From contig DIZC01000056.1 of the NCBI GenBank assembly GCA_002429315.1, positions 1-41,862 on the forward strand: 41,862 nt of DNA, in the 5' to 3' direction. This document shows positions 26,208 to 34,130 of the stretch, in pieces (position 1 is the first letter of the stretch; every line of letters begins with the position of its first letter). The translations under genes and the position numbers were made by a program. This DNA comes from Alphaproteobacteria bacterium UBA6038 (GTDB lineage Bacteria > Pseudomonadota > Alphaproteobacteria > Micropepsales > Micropepsaceae). Under the pieces are notes generated by a model. That model searched no databases. It was not told where the DNA came from and was given only the letters and a program-made list of their open reading frames with translations.

Positions 26208-28094
26208 TCACTCCGCCAGTTCGCCGGCAATTTCGCGTTCGTATTGTTCGTTGGCCGCGAGCCAGCGAGACTCGGCGGCTTCGAGCTTGCGTTTCGCTTC
26301 GGCGCGTTTCTTGGACACCGCGCTCCCCTTCGTCGGGTTGTGGACGAACAGCAGCGGATCGGCGAGCGCGGCATCGAGCTTCGCCAGTTCTGTCGTGAGG
26401 CTCGCGATGTGGCGCTCCTCGATATCGATTTTGTCCTTCAGCGGCTTCAGCTTCAGTCGCCGCTCGGCGGATTCCCGCCGCGCCTCCTCCTTCGAGCGCT
26501 TCAGTGCTGGCTCCTCGCGCGCCGGCGCTTCTTCGCCGGATAACAGGAACCGGCGGTAATCCTCCAGATCGCCCTCGAACGGCTGTACGCACCCGCCAGC
26601 GACCAGCCACAGCCGGTCTGCCGTCGTCTCGATCAGCCGCCGGTCGTGGCTGACCAGAATCACGGCACCTTCGAAATCGTTCAGCGCGGTCAGCAGCTCC
26701 TCGCGCGCGTCGATATCGAGATGGTTGGTGGGCTCGTCCAGGATGAGCAGGTTCGGCGAATCGAGCACCGCGACGGCCAGCATCAGCCGCGCGCGTTCGC
26801 CACCCGAGAGTTGGCCCACTTTCGTCAGGGCTTTGTCGGCGGTGAGGCCGATGGAGCCGAGCTTCGTGCGCAATTGCTGCTCGGTGAATTTGGGACGCAG
26901 GCGCGCCAGCGTCTGCACCGGGGTGAGCGTCGGATCGAGCTCTTCCAGCTGGTGCTGCGCGAAATAGCCGACCTGCAGCTTTTTGGCGCGAACGGTATTG
27001 CCGCCCATCAGCGACAGCTTCTCAGCCAGCAGCTTCGCGAACGTTGACTTGCCGTTGCCGTTTTTCCCAAGCAACGCAATGCGGTCATCCGGATCGATGC
27101 GCAGCGCGATGTTGGACAGCACTGGCATTCCGGGTTCATAACCCACCGACCCCTTTTCGAAGGTGATAAGGGGCGGGCTGGCGGGCTGTGCCTTGGGAAG
27201 TTTGATGGCCGCGATGTGCTCGTCCAGTGGCACATCCTTGAACTCGAGCTTCGCGATCATGCGAAGTCGCGTCTGCGCCTGCCGCGCCTTCTCCTTTTTG
27301 TAGCGGAAGCGATCCACATAGGCCTGCATGTGCGCGCGTGCCGCTTGCTGCTTCTTGTTGAAGGCGATGTCGTTGGCGCGCTGCATCCCGCGGACTTCCA
27401 CGAAGGTGTCGTAGTTACCCGAATAAAGCTTCAACCGCCCGTGCTCAAGGTGCAGGATAAATTCCGCCAATGTGTTGAGCAGGTCGCGGTCGTGGCTGAC
27501 GATCACCACGGTGCCGCGATAGCGCCGCAAGAAGTCCTCCAGCCACAGCACGCCTTCGAGATCGAGATAGTTGGTGGGCTCGTCGAGCAGCAGCAGATCG
27601 GGCGCGGCGAAGAGGATGGCGGCAAGCGCCACACGCATGCGCCAGCCGCCGGAGAATTCCCGGCAGGGCCGCAGCTGGTCTTCCGCAGAAAAGCCAAGCC
27701 CCGCGAGAATGGCCGCGGCGCGCGCGGGCGCAGCGTAAGCATCGATGGCATCCAGCCGGTGGTGAATGTCGCCGAGGGTGTGCGGATCAGTTTCGGACTC
27801 GGCTCGTGTCAGCAGGCGCAATCGTTCCGGATCGGCGGCAAGCACCGTGTCGATCAGGTTCGCATCGCCCGAGGGCGCTTCCTGCGCCACCGATCCAATA
27901 CGCCAGGCCGCCGGCACTCGCGTTTCACCCACATCCGCGTGCAGCTGGCCCAAGATGAGCTTCAGCAATGTCGATTTGCCGGCGCCATTGCGGCCGACCA
28001 GCCCCGCGCGCCGTCCGGCGGGCACGCTCGCGCTCGCGCCCTTGAGGATCTCGCGCCCGGCAATCCGGACGGTGACGTTGTCGATCACCAGCAT
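26208..28094 (-). CDS. ABC-F family ATPase
   Basis: This 628-residue soluble protein has two ABC cassettes and no membrane segment, which defines the ABC-F group that acts on ribosomes. The first Walker A is Gly-Arg-Asn-Gly-Ala-Gly-Lys-Ser (34-41), with signature Phe-Ser-Gly-Gly-Trp near 147-151. The second Walker A is Gly-Lys-Asn-Gly-Asn-Gly-Lys-Ser (343-350), with Leu-Ser-Gly-Gly-Glu near 429-433. Both Asp-Glu-Pro-Thr-Asn boxes are intact. The linker (about 235-285) is Lys/Arg/Gln-rich, as expected of the P-site tRNA interaction motif, and a charged C-terminal extension follows from about 530. It is closest in layout to YheS, but the subfamily is not certain. Confidence 0.93.
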   Translation of the reverse strand: MLVIDNVTVRIAGREILKGASASVPAGRRAGLVGRNGAGKSTLLKLILGQLHADVGETRVPAAWRIGSVAQEAPSGDANLIDTVLAADPERLRLLTRAESETDPHTLGDIHHRLDAIDAYAAPARAAAILAGLGFSAEDQLRPCREFSGGWRMRVALAAILFAAPDLLLLDEPTNYLDLEGVLWLEDFLRRYRGTVVIVSHDRDLLNTLAEFILHLEHGRLKLYSGNYDTFVEVRGMQRANDIAFNKKQQAARAHMQAYVDRFRYKKEKARQAQTRLRMIAKLEFKDVPLDEHIAAIKLPKAQPASPPLITFEKGSVGYEPGMPVLSNIALRIDPDDRIALLGKNGNGKSTFAKLLAEKLSLMGGNTVRAKKLQVGYFAQHQLEELDPTLTPVQTLARLRPKFTEQQLRTKLGSIGLTADKALTKVGQLSGGERARLMLAVAVLDSPNLLILDEPTNHLDIDAREELLTALNDFEGAVILVSHDRRLIETTADRLWLVAGGCVQPFEGDLEDYRRFLLSGEEAPAREEPALKRSKEEARRESAERRLKLKPLKDKIDIEERHIASLTTELAKLDAALADPLLFVHNPTKGSAVSKKRAEAKRKLEAAESRWLAANEQYEREIAGELAE

Positions 28095-28116
28095 AGCGGG
28101 GGGTTCTTAGCACGGG

Positions 28117-28145
28117 TTGCCGCATCGCAAACCGGCTTCTATAAG
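28117..28145 (+). promoter_or_regulatory. Candidate sigma-70 promoter for ndk
   Basis: TTGCCG at 28117-28122 and TATAAG at 28140-28145 are exactly 17 bases apart and end 35 bases before the ndk ATG. This is the best -35/-10 pair seen in the window. The region also separates ndk from the divergent ABC-F gene. Confidence 0.55.
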
Positions 28146-28180
28146 GCGCGCGATTTCCCCTTCCCAATGGAGTTTCCCGC

Positions 28181-28603
28181 ATGCCCGTCGAGCAAACGCT
28201 TTCCATCATCAAGCCGGACGCCACGCGACGGAACATCACCGGCGAAATCATCGCGCGATTCGAGAAGGCGGGCCTGCGCGTGGTGGCGCAGAAGCGGCTG
28301 ACGCTGTCCACCGCACAAGCCGAAGCGTTCTACAATGTTCACAAGGCACGCCCCTTCTTCAAAAGTCTGGTCGAATTCATGACCAGCGGCCCGGTGGTGG
28401 TGCAGGTGCTGGAAGGCGAGAACGCCATTGCCAAGAACCGCGAGGTGATGGGTGCCACCGATCCCGCCAAGGCTGCGCCCGGAACCATCCGTAAGGATTT
28501 CGCCGAATCCATCGAGGCGAATTCGGTGCACGGCTCCGATGCGCCGGAGACCGCGAAAGCCGAAATCCGTTTCTTCTTCTGCGATCTCGAGATCGTGGGG
28601 TGA
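28181..28603 (+). CDS. ndk: Nucleoside diphosphate kinase
   Basis: Ndk balances nucleoside triphosphate pools by a ping-pong phosphotransfer through a histidine. The 140-residue length is standard. The phospho-acceptor His117 lies in Asn-Ser-Val-His-Gly-Ser-Asp. The N-terminal Ser-Ile-Ile-Lys-Pro-Asp and central Met-Gly-Ala-Thr-Asp-Pro motifs are intact. A TGGAG lies near the ATG and a good promoter precedes it. The stop overlaps the GTG start of the following dehydrogenase by four bases (GTGA). Confidence 0.97.
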   Translation: MPVEQTLSIIKPDATRRNITGEIIARFEKAGLRVVAQKRLTLSTAQAEAFYNVHKARPFFKSLVEFMTSGPVVVQVLEGENAIAKNREVMGATDPAKAAPGTIRKDFAESIEANSVHGSDAPETAKAEIRFFFCDLEIVG

Positions 28604-29469
28604 GCACCGACTATATGCCGGCGCCGATGAAGGACAAGGTTGTCGTCATCACCGGCGCGACCTCCGGCATCGGCGAGCTCGCGGCTGACCGCCTCGCGCA
28701 GAAGGGCGCACGCATCGTGTTCGTGGCGCGCGACCACGCCCGCGGAGAGCAGACACGCCGCCATCTGCAGGCGGTGGCGGCGCACGCCGATCACACGGTG
28801 CACTACGCCGATCTCTCGCGGCTTTCGGAAATGAAACGGGTGGCGCAGGAGATTGCCGACACCGAGCTGCACATCGACGTGCTCATCAACAATGCCGGCG
28901 CCATGTTCACGCGGCGCGAGGTGACGGAAGACGGGCTGGAGCGCACCTTCGCCCTCAATCACATGTCGTATTTCATCATTACCAATCTGCTGCTGGACCG
29001 GCTGAGGGCCACGGCGGGAGCGCGCATCGTGTCCACGGCCTCCGATGCCCACAGCGGCGCGCGACTGAACTTCGACGATCTGCAATCGGCGCGCGGCTAT
29101 TCCGGTTTTGCGGTGTATGGCCGGACCAAGCTGATGAACATCCTGTTCACGCGCGAGCTGGCACGGCGGCTGGCCGGCACCGGCGTGACCGCCAATTGTC
29201 TGCATCCGGGCTTTGTGGCGACGCGGTTTGGCGATCAGAGCGGTGGATTCATGTCGCTCGGCATTCGGGTGGCGAAGAATTTCGGCCTCACGCCGGAACA
29301 GGGCGCCGAAACCATTATCTGGCTTGCGTCGTCACCGGAGGTGGATGGCAAGAGCGGCGGCTACTACTACAAGTGCAAACCTGCCCCGCCCTCCCGCGCC
29401 GCCCAGAACGATGCCGACGCCCGCCGGCTGTGGGATGCCTCCGCCAAGATATCAGGCGTGGGTTTCTGA
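28600..29469 (+). CDS. Short-chain dehydrogenase/reductase
   Basis: This 289-residue protein is a classical SDR with Thr-Gly-Ala-Thr-Ser-Gly-Ile-Gly at 18-25, Asn-Asn-Ala-Gly at 98-101 and the active-site Tyr174-x3-Lys178. The long C-terminal part with Leu-His-Pro-Gly-Phe-Val resembles the retinol dehydrogenase and WW-domain oxidoreductase-like SDRs rather than FabG. The substrate is unknown. Translation probably starts at GTG 28600, overlapping the ndk stop, though an ATG five codons on is possible. The last 18 bases overlap the convergent purN. Confidence 0.88.
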   Translation: MSTDYMPAPMKDKVVVITGATSGIGELAADRLAQKGARIVFVARDHARGEQTRRHLQAVAAHADHTVHYADLSRLSEMKRVAQEIADTELHIDVLINNAGAMFTRREVTEDGLERTFALNHMSYFIITNLLLDRLRATAGARIVSTASDAHSGARLNFDDLQSARGYSGFAVYGRTKLMNILFTRELARRLAGTGVTANCLHPGFVATRFGDQSGGFMSLGIRVAKNFGLTPEQGAETIIWLASSPEVDGKSGGYYYKCKPAPPSRAAQNDADARRLWDASAKISGVGF

Positions 29470-30078
29470 CTGCTCCTGGAATACCGCCCGGCCGTTTTCC
29501 AGCTTCACTCTTCCGTCGGCCACACGTTTCAGCGCGGCAGGATAAACCTTGAGTTCTTCCGTGAGCACACGCGCGGCCAGCGTTTCCGGCGTGTCGTCCG
29601 GCAGGACCGGCACGGCCGCCTGCGCAATGATCGGGCCCGAGTCCAGAGCGTGCGTGAGGAAATGCACGGTGCACCCGGAAATCTTCACCCCGGCCGCGAG
29701 CGCCTGTTCGTGCACGCGGATGCCGGGGAAGGCGGGCAGCAATGAGGGGTGAACGTTCAGAATCCGTCCCTCCCACCGTTCGACGAACCACTCCGAATGG
29801 ATGCGCATGAAGCCGGCTTCACACACAAGCGATACATCCGCTTCCCGCAGCGCCGCATCGATCGCCGCGTCGAAATCTTCGCGCGAGCTGTAGGCTTTGT
29901 TCGAAATGACGTTGGTGGGGATGCAGGCGCGCTCCGCAATGGCAAGGCCGCCGGCATCCGCCTTGTTCGAAATCACCAGCACGATTTCCGCCGGATAATC
30001 CGGCGCGCGCGCGGCCTCGACCAACGCATTGAGATTCCTCCCGCGCCCGGAGATCAAAACCGCAGTTCTCAATCGCAC
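29452..30078 (-). CDS. purN: Phosphoribosylglycinamide formyltransferase
   Basis: PurN transfers a formyl group from 10-formyltetrahydrofolate to GAR in purine synthesis. From GTG 30078 it is 208 residues and starts like the family (Ala-Val-Leu-Ile-Ser-Gly-Arg-Gly). A TTG at 30072 is a second possibility. Catalytic residues are Asn108 and His110 (Asn-Val-His-Pro-Ser-Leu-Leu-Pro) and Asp146 (Leu-Asp-Ser-Gly-Pro-Ile). The usual neighbour purM lies upstream, separated by a small foreign-looking gene whose stop overlaps the purN start. The stop of purN lies inside the end of the convergent dehydrogenase. Confidence 0.94.
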   Translation of the reverse strand: MRLRTAVLISGRGRNLNALVEAARAPDYPAEIVLVISNKADAGGLAIAERACIPTNVISNKAYSSREDFDAAIDAALREADVSLVCEAGFMRIHSEWFVERWEGRILNVHPSLLPAFPGIRVHEQALAAGVKISGCTVHFLTHALDSGPIIAQAAVPVLPDDTPETLAARVLTEELKVYPAALKRVADGRVKLENGRAVFQEQSETHA

Positions 30079-30476
30079 GGCGGAGCGTCCACTACCGTAG
30101 TGCCGTTGTCGCGATCGATCGTCAGAATGCGATGAGAACAGACATCCACATCGATGTAGATGTTTGGTGGGTCGAGAAGCATGCGCCCATTGTTGCGTCT
30201 GGTCCCGCTGAACATAAGGATGGCTTTCGACCGGCAAACAGTAACAATTGGGCGGCTCGCATCATAAAAATGAGCACCTGATGAAGACAGTTCATGTCGC
30301 AAAATGGAAAGTACGCGTGTCTCGAGCTTTTCATCATAGCGAAACGCGCAGTGCGGCTTTTCCACAACGTCATAGTAGGGCTTGGAAGGCAGGTAGGCCT
30401 GCGGATGCGGCAGCCCATCAGCTTGTCCGATGATCGAAACAAGGGCCAGCTGCAATATAGCGGGAAGCATATTCAT
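30069..30476 (-). CDS. Small exported protein of unknown function between purM and purN
   Basis: This 135-residue protein starts at ATG 30476, sharing the A of the purM stop (TGATG), and ends overlapping the purN start. The first 18 residues are hydrophobic (Leu-Pro-Ala-Ile-Leu-Gln-Leu-Ala-Leu-Val) and look like a weak signal peptide. The mature part has three Cys residues, a Tyr-Asp-Val-Val segment and an Asp-Val-Cys-Ser-His stretch. I recognise no family. Its DNA is about 51% GC by hand count over 30121-30480, well below its neighbours, which suggests a recent or lineage-specific arrival. The neat overlaps argue that it is translated. Confidence 0.6.
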   Translation of the reverse strand: MNMLPAILQLALVSIIGQADGLPHPQAYLPSKPYYDVVEKPHCAFRYDEKLETRVLSILRHELSSSGAHFYDASRPIVTVCRSKAILMFSGTRRNNGRMLLDPPNIYIDVDVCSHRILTIDRDNGTTVVDAPPCD

Positions 30477-31555
30477 CAGAGCTTCAGCGCGCCGGTGTAG
30501 CGGACCTGCGGTTCGGCTCCCCCGATCACCAATGTACCGAGGCGCGTGGCGCGGTCGCCATTCTCTTGGAACGCGTCGATGACGTGACCGGCAGCTTTGT
30601 CGCTTGCCACCACGATCAAACCGATGCCGCAATTGAAGGTGCGGAGCATTTCGCGCTCGGCGATGCCGGCTGATTTCGCCAGCCATCCGAACACCGGCTG
30701 TGGCATCCACGCTGCGAGATCGATCTCCGCATCCAACCCGTCCGGCAGCACGCGCGGCAGGTTTTCGGTGATGCCGCCGCCGGTGATATGCGCAAGGCCT
30801 TTGACGCCGCCGGTGTGGATGGCCGCCAGCGCGCTCTTCACGTAGAGCCGCGTCGGCGTAAGCAGCGCCTCGCCAAGCTTGGTATTAGAGACGAACGGCG
30901 CCTCCGTCCCATAACCAAGTCCGCTTTCCTCGACCACGCGCCGTACCAAAGAAAAGCCGTTGGAATGGAGCCCAGAGGACGCGACCCCAATCAGCACGTC
31001 GCCGATGCCCATATCTTCGGTGTGGGGCAAGACGGCGCCGCGCTCCACCGCACCGACGGCAAACCCGGCCAAATCGAAATCGCGCTCGGAATACAGCCCC
31101 GGCATCTCAGCCGTTTCGCCGCCGATCAGCGCACAGCCGCTTTCGATGCAGGCGCGCGCGATGCCTTCGATCACCGCGGCAGCCGCATCCACGTCCAGCT
31201 TCCCGGTGGCGTAGTAGTCGAGAAAGAACAGCGGCTGCGCGCCCTGCACCACGATGTCGTTGACGCACATGGCGACCAGATCCTGCCCGAGGCCGCCGAA
31301 CTGCCCCGTCTCGATGGCGATTTTGAGCTTGGTGCCGACTCCGTCTGTCGCGGCAACCAGCACCGGGTCCTTGAAACCTGCGGCCTTGAGATCGAACAGG
31401 CCTCCGAAGCCGCCGAGATCGGCCTCCGCACCGGCCCGCCGGGTCGATCTCGCCAGTGGCGCGATCCGGTTCACGAGGGCGTCGCCTGCCGCGATGTCGA
31501 CGCCCGCTTCTTGGTAAGTAAGGCCGTTGCCGCGGCTTTTTCGCCAGGATGTCAT
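30476..31555 (-). CDS. purM: Phosphoribosylformylglycinamidine cyclo-ligase
   Basis: PurM closes the imidazole ring to make aminoimidazole ribonucleotide, using ATP. The 359-residue protein has the family start Leu-Thr-Tyr-Gln-Glu-Ala-Gly-Val-Asp-Ile after a short basic extension. The ATP-binding segment Ala-Thr-Asp-Gly-Val-Gly-Thr-Lys and Val-Asn-Asp-Ile-Val-Val-Gln-Gly-Ala are followed by the glycine-rich Gly-Gly-Glu-Thr-Ala-Glu-Met-Pro. It is divergent from the DUF2066 gene across 127 bases and leads into the small gene and purN. Confidence 0.96.
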   Translation of the reverse strand: MTSWRKSRGNGLTYQEAGVDIAAGDALVNRIAPLARSTRRAGAEADLGGFGGLFDLKAAGFKDPVLVAATDGVGTKLKIAIETGQFGGLGQDLVAMCVNDIVVQGAQPLFFLDYYATGKLDVDAAAAVIEGIARACIESGCALIGGETAEMPGLYSERDFDLAGFAVGAVERGAVLPHTEDMGIGDVLIGVASSGLHSNGFSLVRRVVEESGLGYGTEAPFVSNTKLGEALLTPTRLYVKSALAAIHTGGVKGLAHITGGGITENLPRVLPDGLDAEIDLAAWMPQPVFGWLAKSAGIAEREMLRTFNCGIGLIVVASDKAAGHVIDAFQENGDRATRLGTLVIGGAEPQVRYTGALKL

Positions 31556-31653
31556 GCGAATTCAGGGAACCGAGCCATCGTTGATCGTTTAAGGAGCGGG
31601 CAGAGGAGCCGCAAGGTTCCCGCCCGATGCTTTCGTGTAGCCGTCGCCCCCTC

Positions 31654-31659
31654 TATAGT
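31654..31659 (+). promoter_or_regulatory. Possible -10 box for the DUF2066-hda-ppk-ppx operon
   Basis: TATAGT lies 23 bases before the ATG at 31683 in the purM-DUF2066 divergent region. The sequence 17 bases upstream (TTTCGT, 31631-31636) matches a -35 box poorly, so only the -10 element is convincing. Confidence 0.3.
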
Positions 31660-31682
31660 TCCGGGCGCGAAGAGGGTTTTTG

Positions 31683-32819
31683 ATGCGTTTTCTGCCGCTT
31701 GCCGCCTCATTTGCGATCGCCTTCTTGAGCCTGGCGGCGGCGCCGCCCGCCAAGAAGCCCGCTGGCGCGGCCAAGCCCGCCCCGGCTGCGGCCAGGCCTG
31801 GCTCGGTCAAAGGCGATCCATACAGTGTCACTGTGCCGGTGGATGCAACCGCTGCCTCGGTTTCCGTCGCGCAGAGCAATGCCATCAACGGCGGGCGGGC
31901 CCGGGCGTGGTCCGAATTATCTCACCGGCTGGTGCCGCAGAAGGACTGGGCCAAGCTCACCAGCCTGGACAATGCCGGACTCGAGCGGCTGATCCGCGGA
32001 TACACAGTTGCGAACGAGAAGCGCTCGACTACCCGGTATGTCGCCCGTATCACCTACATCTTCAATCCCGGCGCCGTGCGCCACCTGTTCCGGGTCGCGA
32101 ACATCGGTGTCTCCGAGCAGCCCGGCACTGCCATTCTTGTGGTTGCCATGTCGCCGACCTACAGCGCCCACTCGCCTTGGGCGCAAGCCTTGGCCGAGCG
32201 CAAATATGCCAGCGCGCAGTTCCCGCTCGTCGCCCCCGTGGGCGACGGCGTCGATGAATCCTCCCTCGGTTCATTGCATTTCGCGGAGGCGAGTTGGGGC
32301 CAGGTACAATCCGCCGCATCCCGAGTGCACGCGGGTGAGGCGGTGCTGGTGCAGGCGAGCAATCCCGCCGCCAGCCACATGACCATACGCATGCGGCGCG
32401 TCGGCCCCGGCAAGCCGGTGGTGCTCGCCGATATCGACGTTCCGGTGGCGGCGGGCACTCCGCCGCAAAAAGCGTACGCGACGGCCGCGGAACTGGCCGA
32501 AGCGGCTATCGAGGACGCTTGGAAGACGAGAGGCACTATCGACCTCAACAAGAAGTCGCGAATCGTCGCCGAGCTGCGCATTACGTCGCTCGAGCAGTGG
32601 AACAACATGCTTGCGCGGCTCGCCGCCGTTCCCGCCATCAGCGACGTCAGCGTCGTGGCCATGAACACTGGTGAGGGACGTGTGGCTATCTCCTATACGG
32701 GCACGCCCGAGCAGTTGCGCACCGTGGCCGCGCAATCGAGTCTGAGCTTCGCGGAGCGCGGCGGCACGTGGTGGATCAGTCCGGGCAAGCCGGCGGCCGA
32801 GGACACGGAATCCGAATGA
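31683..32819 (+). CDS. Exported DUF2066-like protein
   Basis: This 378-residue protein has a short signal peptide (Arg-Phe-Leu-Pro-Leu-Ala core) followed by a Lys/Pro/Ala-rich linker to about residue 40. The folded part starts with Val-Thr-Val-Pro-Val-Asp-Ala-Thr-Ala. It then shows the pattern typical of DUF2066: a Leu-Ser-His-Arg-Leu segment, the Tyr-Ile-Phe-Asn-Pro-Gly-Ala-Val-Arg strand and later repeats. The function of DUF2066 is unknown. The ATG at 31683 follows GAGGG; a TTG one codon earlier is less likely. Its stop overlaps the next start (ATGA), so it is coupled to the phosphatidyltransferase, an arrangement seen in other alphaproteobacteria as I recall. Confidence 0.8.
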   Translation: MRFLPLAASFAIAFLSLAAAPPAKKPAGAAKPAPAAARPGSVKGDPYSVTVPVDATAASVSVAQSNAINGGRARAWSELSHRLVPQKDWAKLTSLDNAGLERLIRGYTVANEKRSTTRYVARITYIFNPGAVRHLFRVANIGVSEQPGTAILVVAMSPTYSAHSPWAQALAERKYASAQFPLVAPVGDGVDESSLGSLHFAEASWGQVQSAASRVHAGEAVLVQASNPAASHMTIRMRRVGPGKPVVLADIDVPVAAGTPPQKAYATAAELAEAAIEDAWKTRGTIDLNKKSRIVAELRITSLEQWNNMLARLAAVPAISDVSVVAMNTGEGRVAISYTGTPEQLRTVAAQSSLSFAERGGTWWISPGKPAAEDTESE

Positions 32820-33373
32820 TGTTTCGGCAAATCCCAAACACGTTGACCGGGATGCGCCTGTTCTCGGCGCCGCTGCTGGCGGCCTGTCTGCTGTATGGTC
32901 ATCATATCCTGGCCTTTGTGGTGTTCGCGTTTGCAGGTTTGAGCGATTTGGCGGACGGCTACCTCGCCAAGCGCTACGGCCTCGCGACGTCGGTCGGCCG
33001 CTATCTCGATCCGGCTGCGGACAAGGCGCTCATGCTGGCGTCTTTTCTGGCGCTGACGGCGATCGGCAGCACGCCATTGTGGCTGATGCTCCTCGTCATC
33101 GGTCGCGATGCAGCCATTGTATGCGCAATTTTTCTTGCACGGCTGCTGAGCTTACCATTGCGCGTTGAGCCGCTGGCGATCGGCAAAGTCTGCACCGCCG
33201 TTCAGGTTGCCTATGTGGCGCTCGTCCTCTTGTTCCTCGCCTTGGGAATGGAGGAGCCGCGAATGGTCGGGGCCGCGGCGCTCGTCGTGGCCGCGTTCAC
33301 CGTCGCCTCATGGCTTGCTTACACAGGGCTTTGGCTGAAAGCCCTGGCAGCACGTTATCGCAGTGTGGCCTGA
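32816..33373 (+). CDS. CDP-alcohol phosphatidyltransferase family protein
   Basis: This 185-residue integral membrane enzyme belongs to the family that swaps CMP for an alcohol on CDP-diacylglycerol. The motif Asp-x2-Asp-Gly-x2-Ala-Lys-x8-Gly-x3-Asp-x3-Asp is present in residues of about 43-68, with Lys where most members have Arg. About five transmembrane helices are visible. The product could be phosphatidylglycerophosphate or another phospholipid; PgsA itself is often encoded elsewhere, so I give no symbol. The start overlaps the DUF2066 stop. It precedes hda, a conserved pairing in alphaproteobacteria. Confidence 0.85.
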   Translation: MMFRQIPNTLTGMRLFSAPLLAACLLYGHHILAFVVFAFAGLSDLADGYLAKRYGLATSVGRYLDPAADKALMLASFLALTAIGSTPLWLMLLVIGRDAAIVCAIFLARLLSLPLRVEPLAIGKVCTAVQVAYVALVLLFLALGMEEPRMVGAAALVVAAFTVASWLAYTGLWLKALAARYRSVA

Positions 33374-33386
33374 TCTGCGGAATCCC

Positions 33387-34076
33387 GTGCCGTCACAGAT
33401 TCCCCTTCCGCTGGAGACAAAGCCGTCCCTGACGCGCGACGATTTTATCGTCTCGGATGCGAACCGCGATGGCTTGGCCTTCATCGATTCCTGGCCCGCC
33501 TGGGCTGTGTCGGTTGCCGCGCTTTATGGTCCTGCCGCATCGGGAAAGTCCCACCTGATCGAAATCTGGATCGCGAAAAGCGGCGCGCAACGCGTGGCAG
33601 CTGCGGCGCTGAGCGGCAGCGCCTTCGTGCTGCTGGACCGCTCGCACCCGATCGCTATCGAGGACGTCGATTCCAGTCTGCCCAACCCGGCCCGCGATGC
33701 CGCAATTTTTGAGTTGATGGAAGCGGCCACCCTTGCGGCACCGGTGTTCCTGACCGGCCGTTCGGAGCCTCCGGCATGGCCTACCGCCTTACCGGACCTG
33801 GCGTCGCGCTTCGCGGCGCTGGTCTCCTTCTCTCTTTGGGCGCCCGACGACGATCTCCTGGCGAAACTCGCGCACAAGCTGCTCGCGGATCGCCAGCTCG
33901 CCGTTCCGGACGCGACGCTCGAGCAAATCCTGCGCTCGCTGGAGCGCTCGCCCGCCGCTGTCCGCGAATTTATTGCACGGGCCGACGCCAGGGCGTTGGC
34001 GCAGGGCCGTGGGGTAACGGCCGCGCTCGTCCGCGAGCTCCTGAACGAAGAAGAGCTCCGGTCGGGCAAACCATGA
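33387..34076 (+). CDS. hda: DnaA-related regulator Hda
   Basis: Hda, bound to the sliding clamp, promotes ATP hydrolysis on DnaA and so prevents re-initiation of replication. The protein is 229 residues from GTG 33387, or 237 from GTG 33363. I favour 33387, as it gives the Gln-Ile-Pro-Leu-Pro-Leu clamp-binding-like N-terminus and sits 13 bases after the previous stop. The AAA+ P-loop Gly-Pro-Ala-Ala-Ser-Gly-Lys-Ser-His-Leu is followed by a Glu-Asp-Val-Asp Walker B-like box and a Phe-Leu-Thr-Gly-Arg sensor 1 segment. It lacks the DNA-binding domain of DnaA, which separates it from DnaA itself. Confidence 0.88.
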   Translation: MPSQIPLPLETKPSLTRDDFIVSDANRDGLAFIDSWPAWAVSVAALYGPAASGKSHLIEIWIAKSGAQRVAAAALSGSAFVLLDRSHPIAIEDVDSSLPNPARDAAIFELMEAATLAAPVFLTGRSEPPAWPTALPDLASRFAALVSFSLWAPDDDLLAKLAHKLLADRQLAVPDATLEQILRSLERSPAAVREFIARADARALAQGRGVTAALVRELLNEEELRSGKP

Positions 34077-34130
34077 CAGATTCAGGGAGTTGGTTTAGGT
34101 TTGGTCACGAAATTGCGCGAAACTCCGGTA

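Noticed and set aside
30788..32257. A 489-codon plus-strand frame opposite purM
   Set aside because: It crosses the purM-DUF2066 promoter region and runs into DUF2066 in another frame; PurM on the minus strand has all family motifs.
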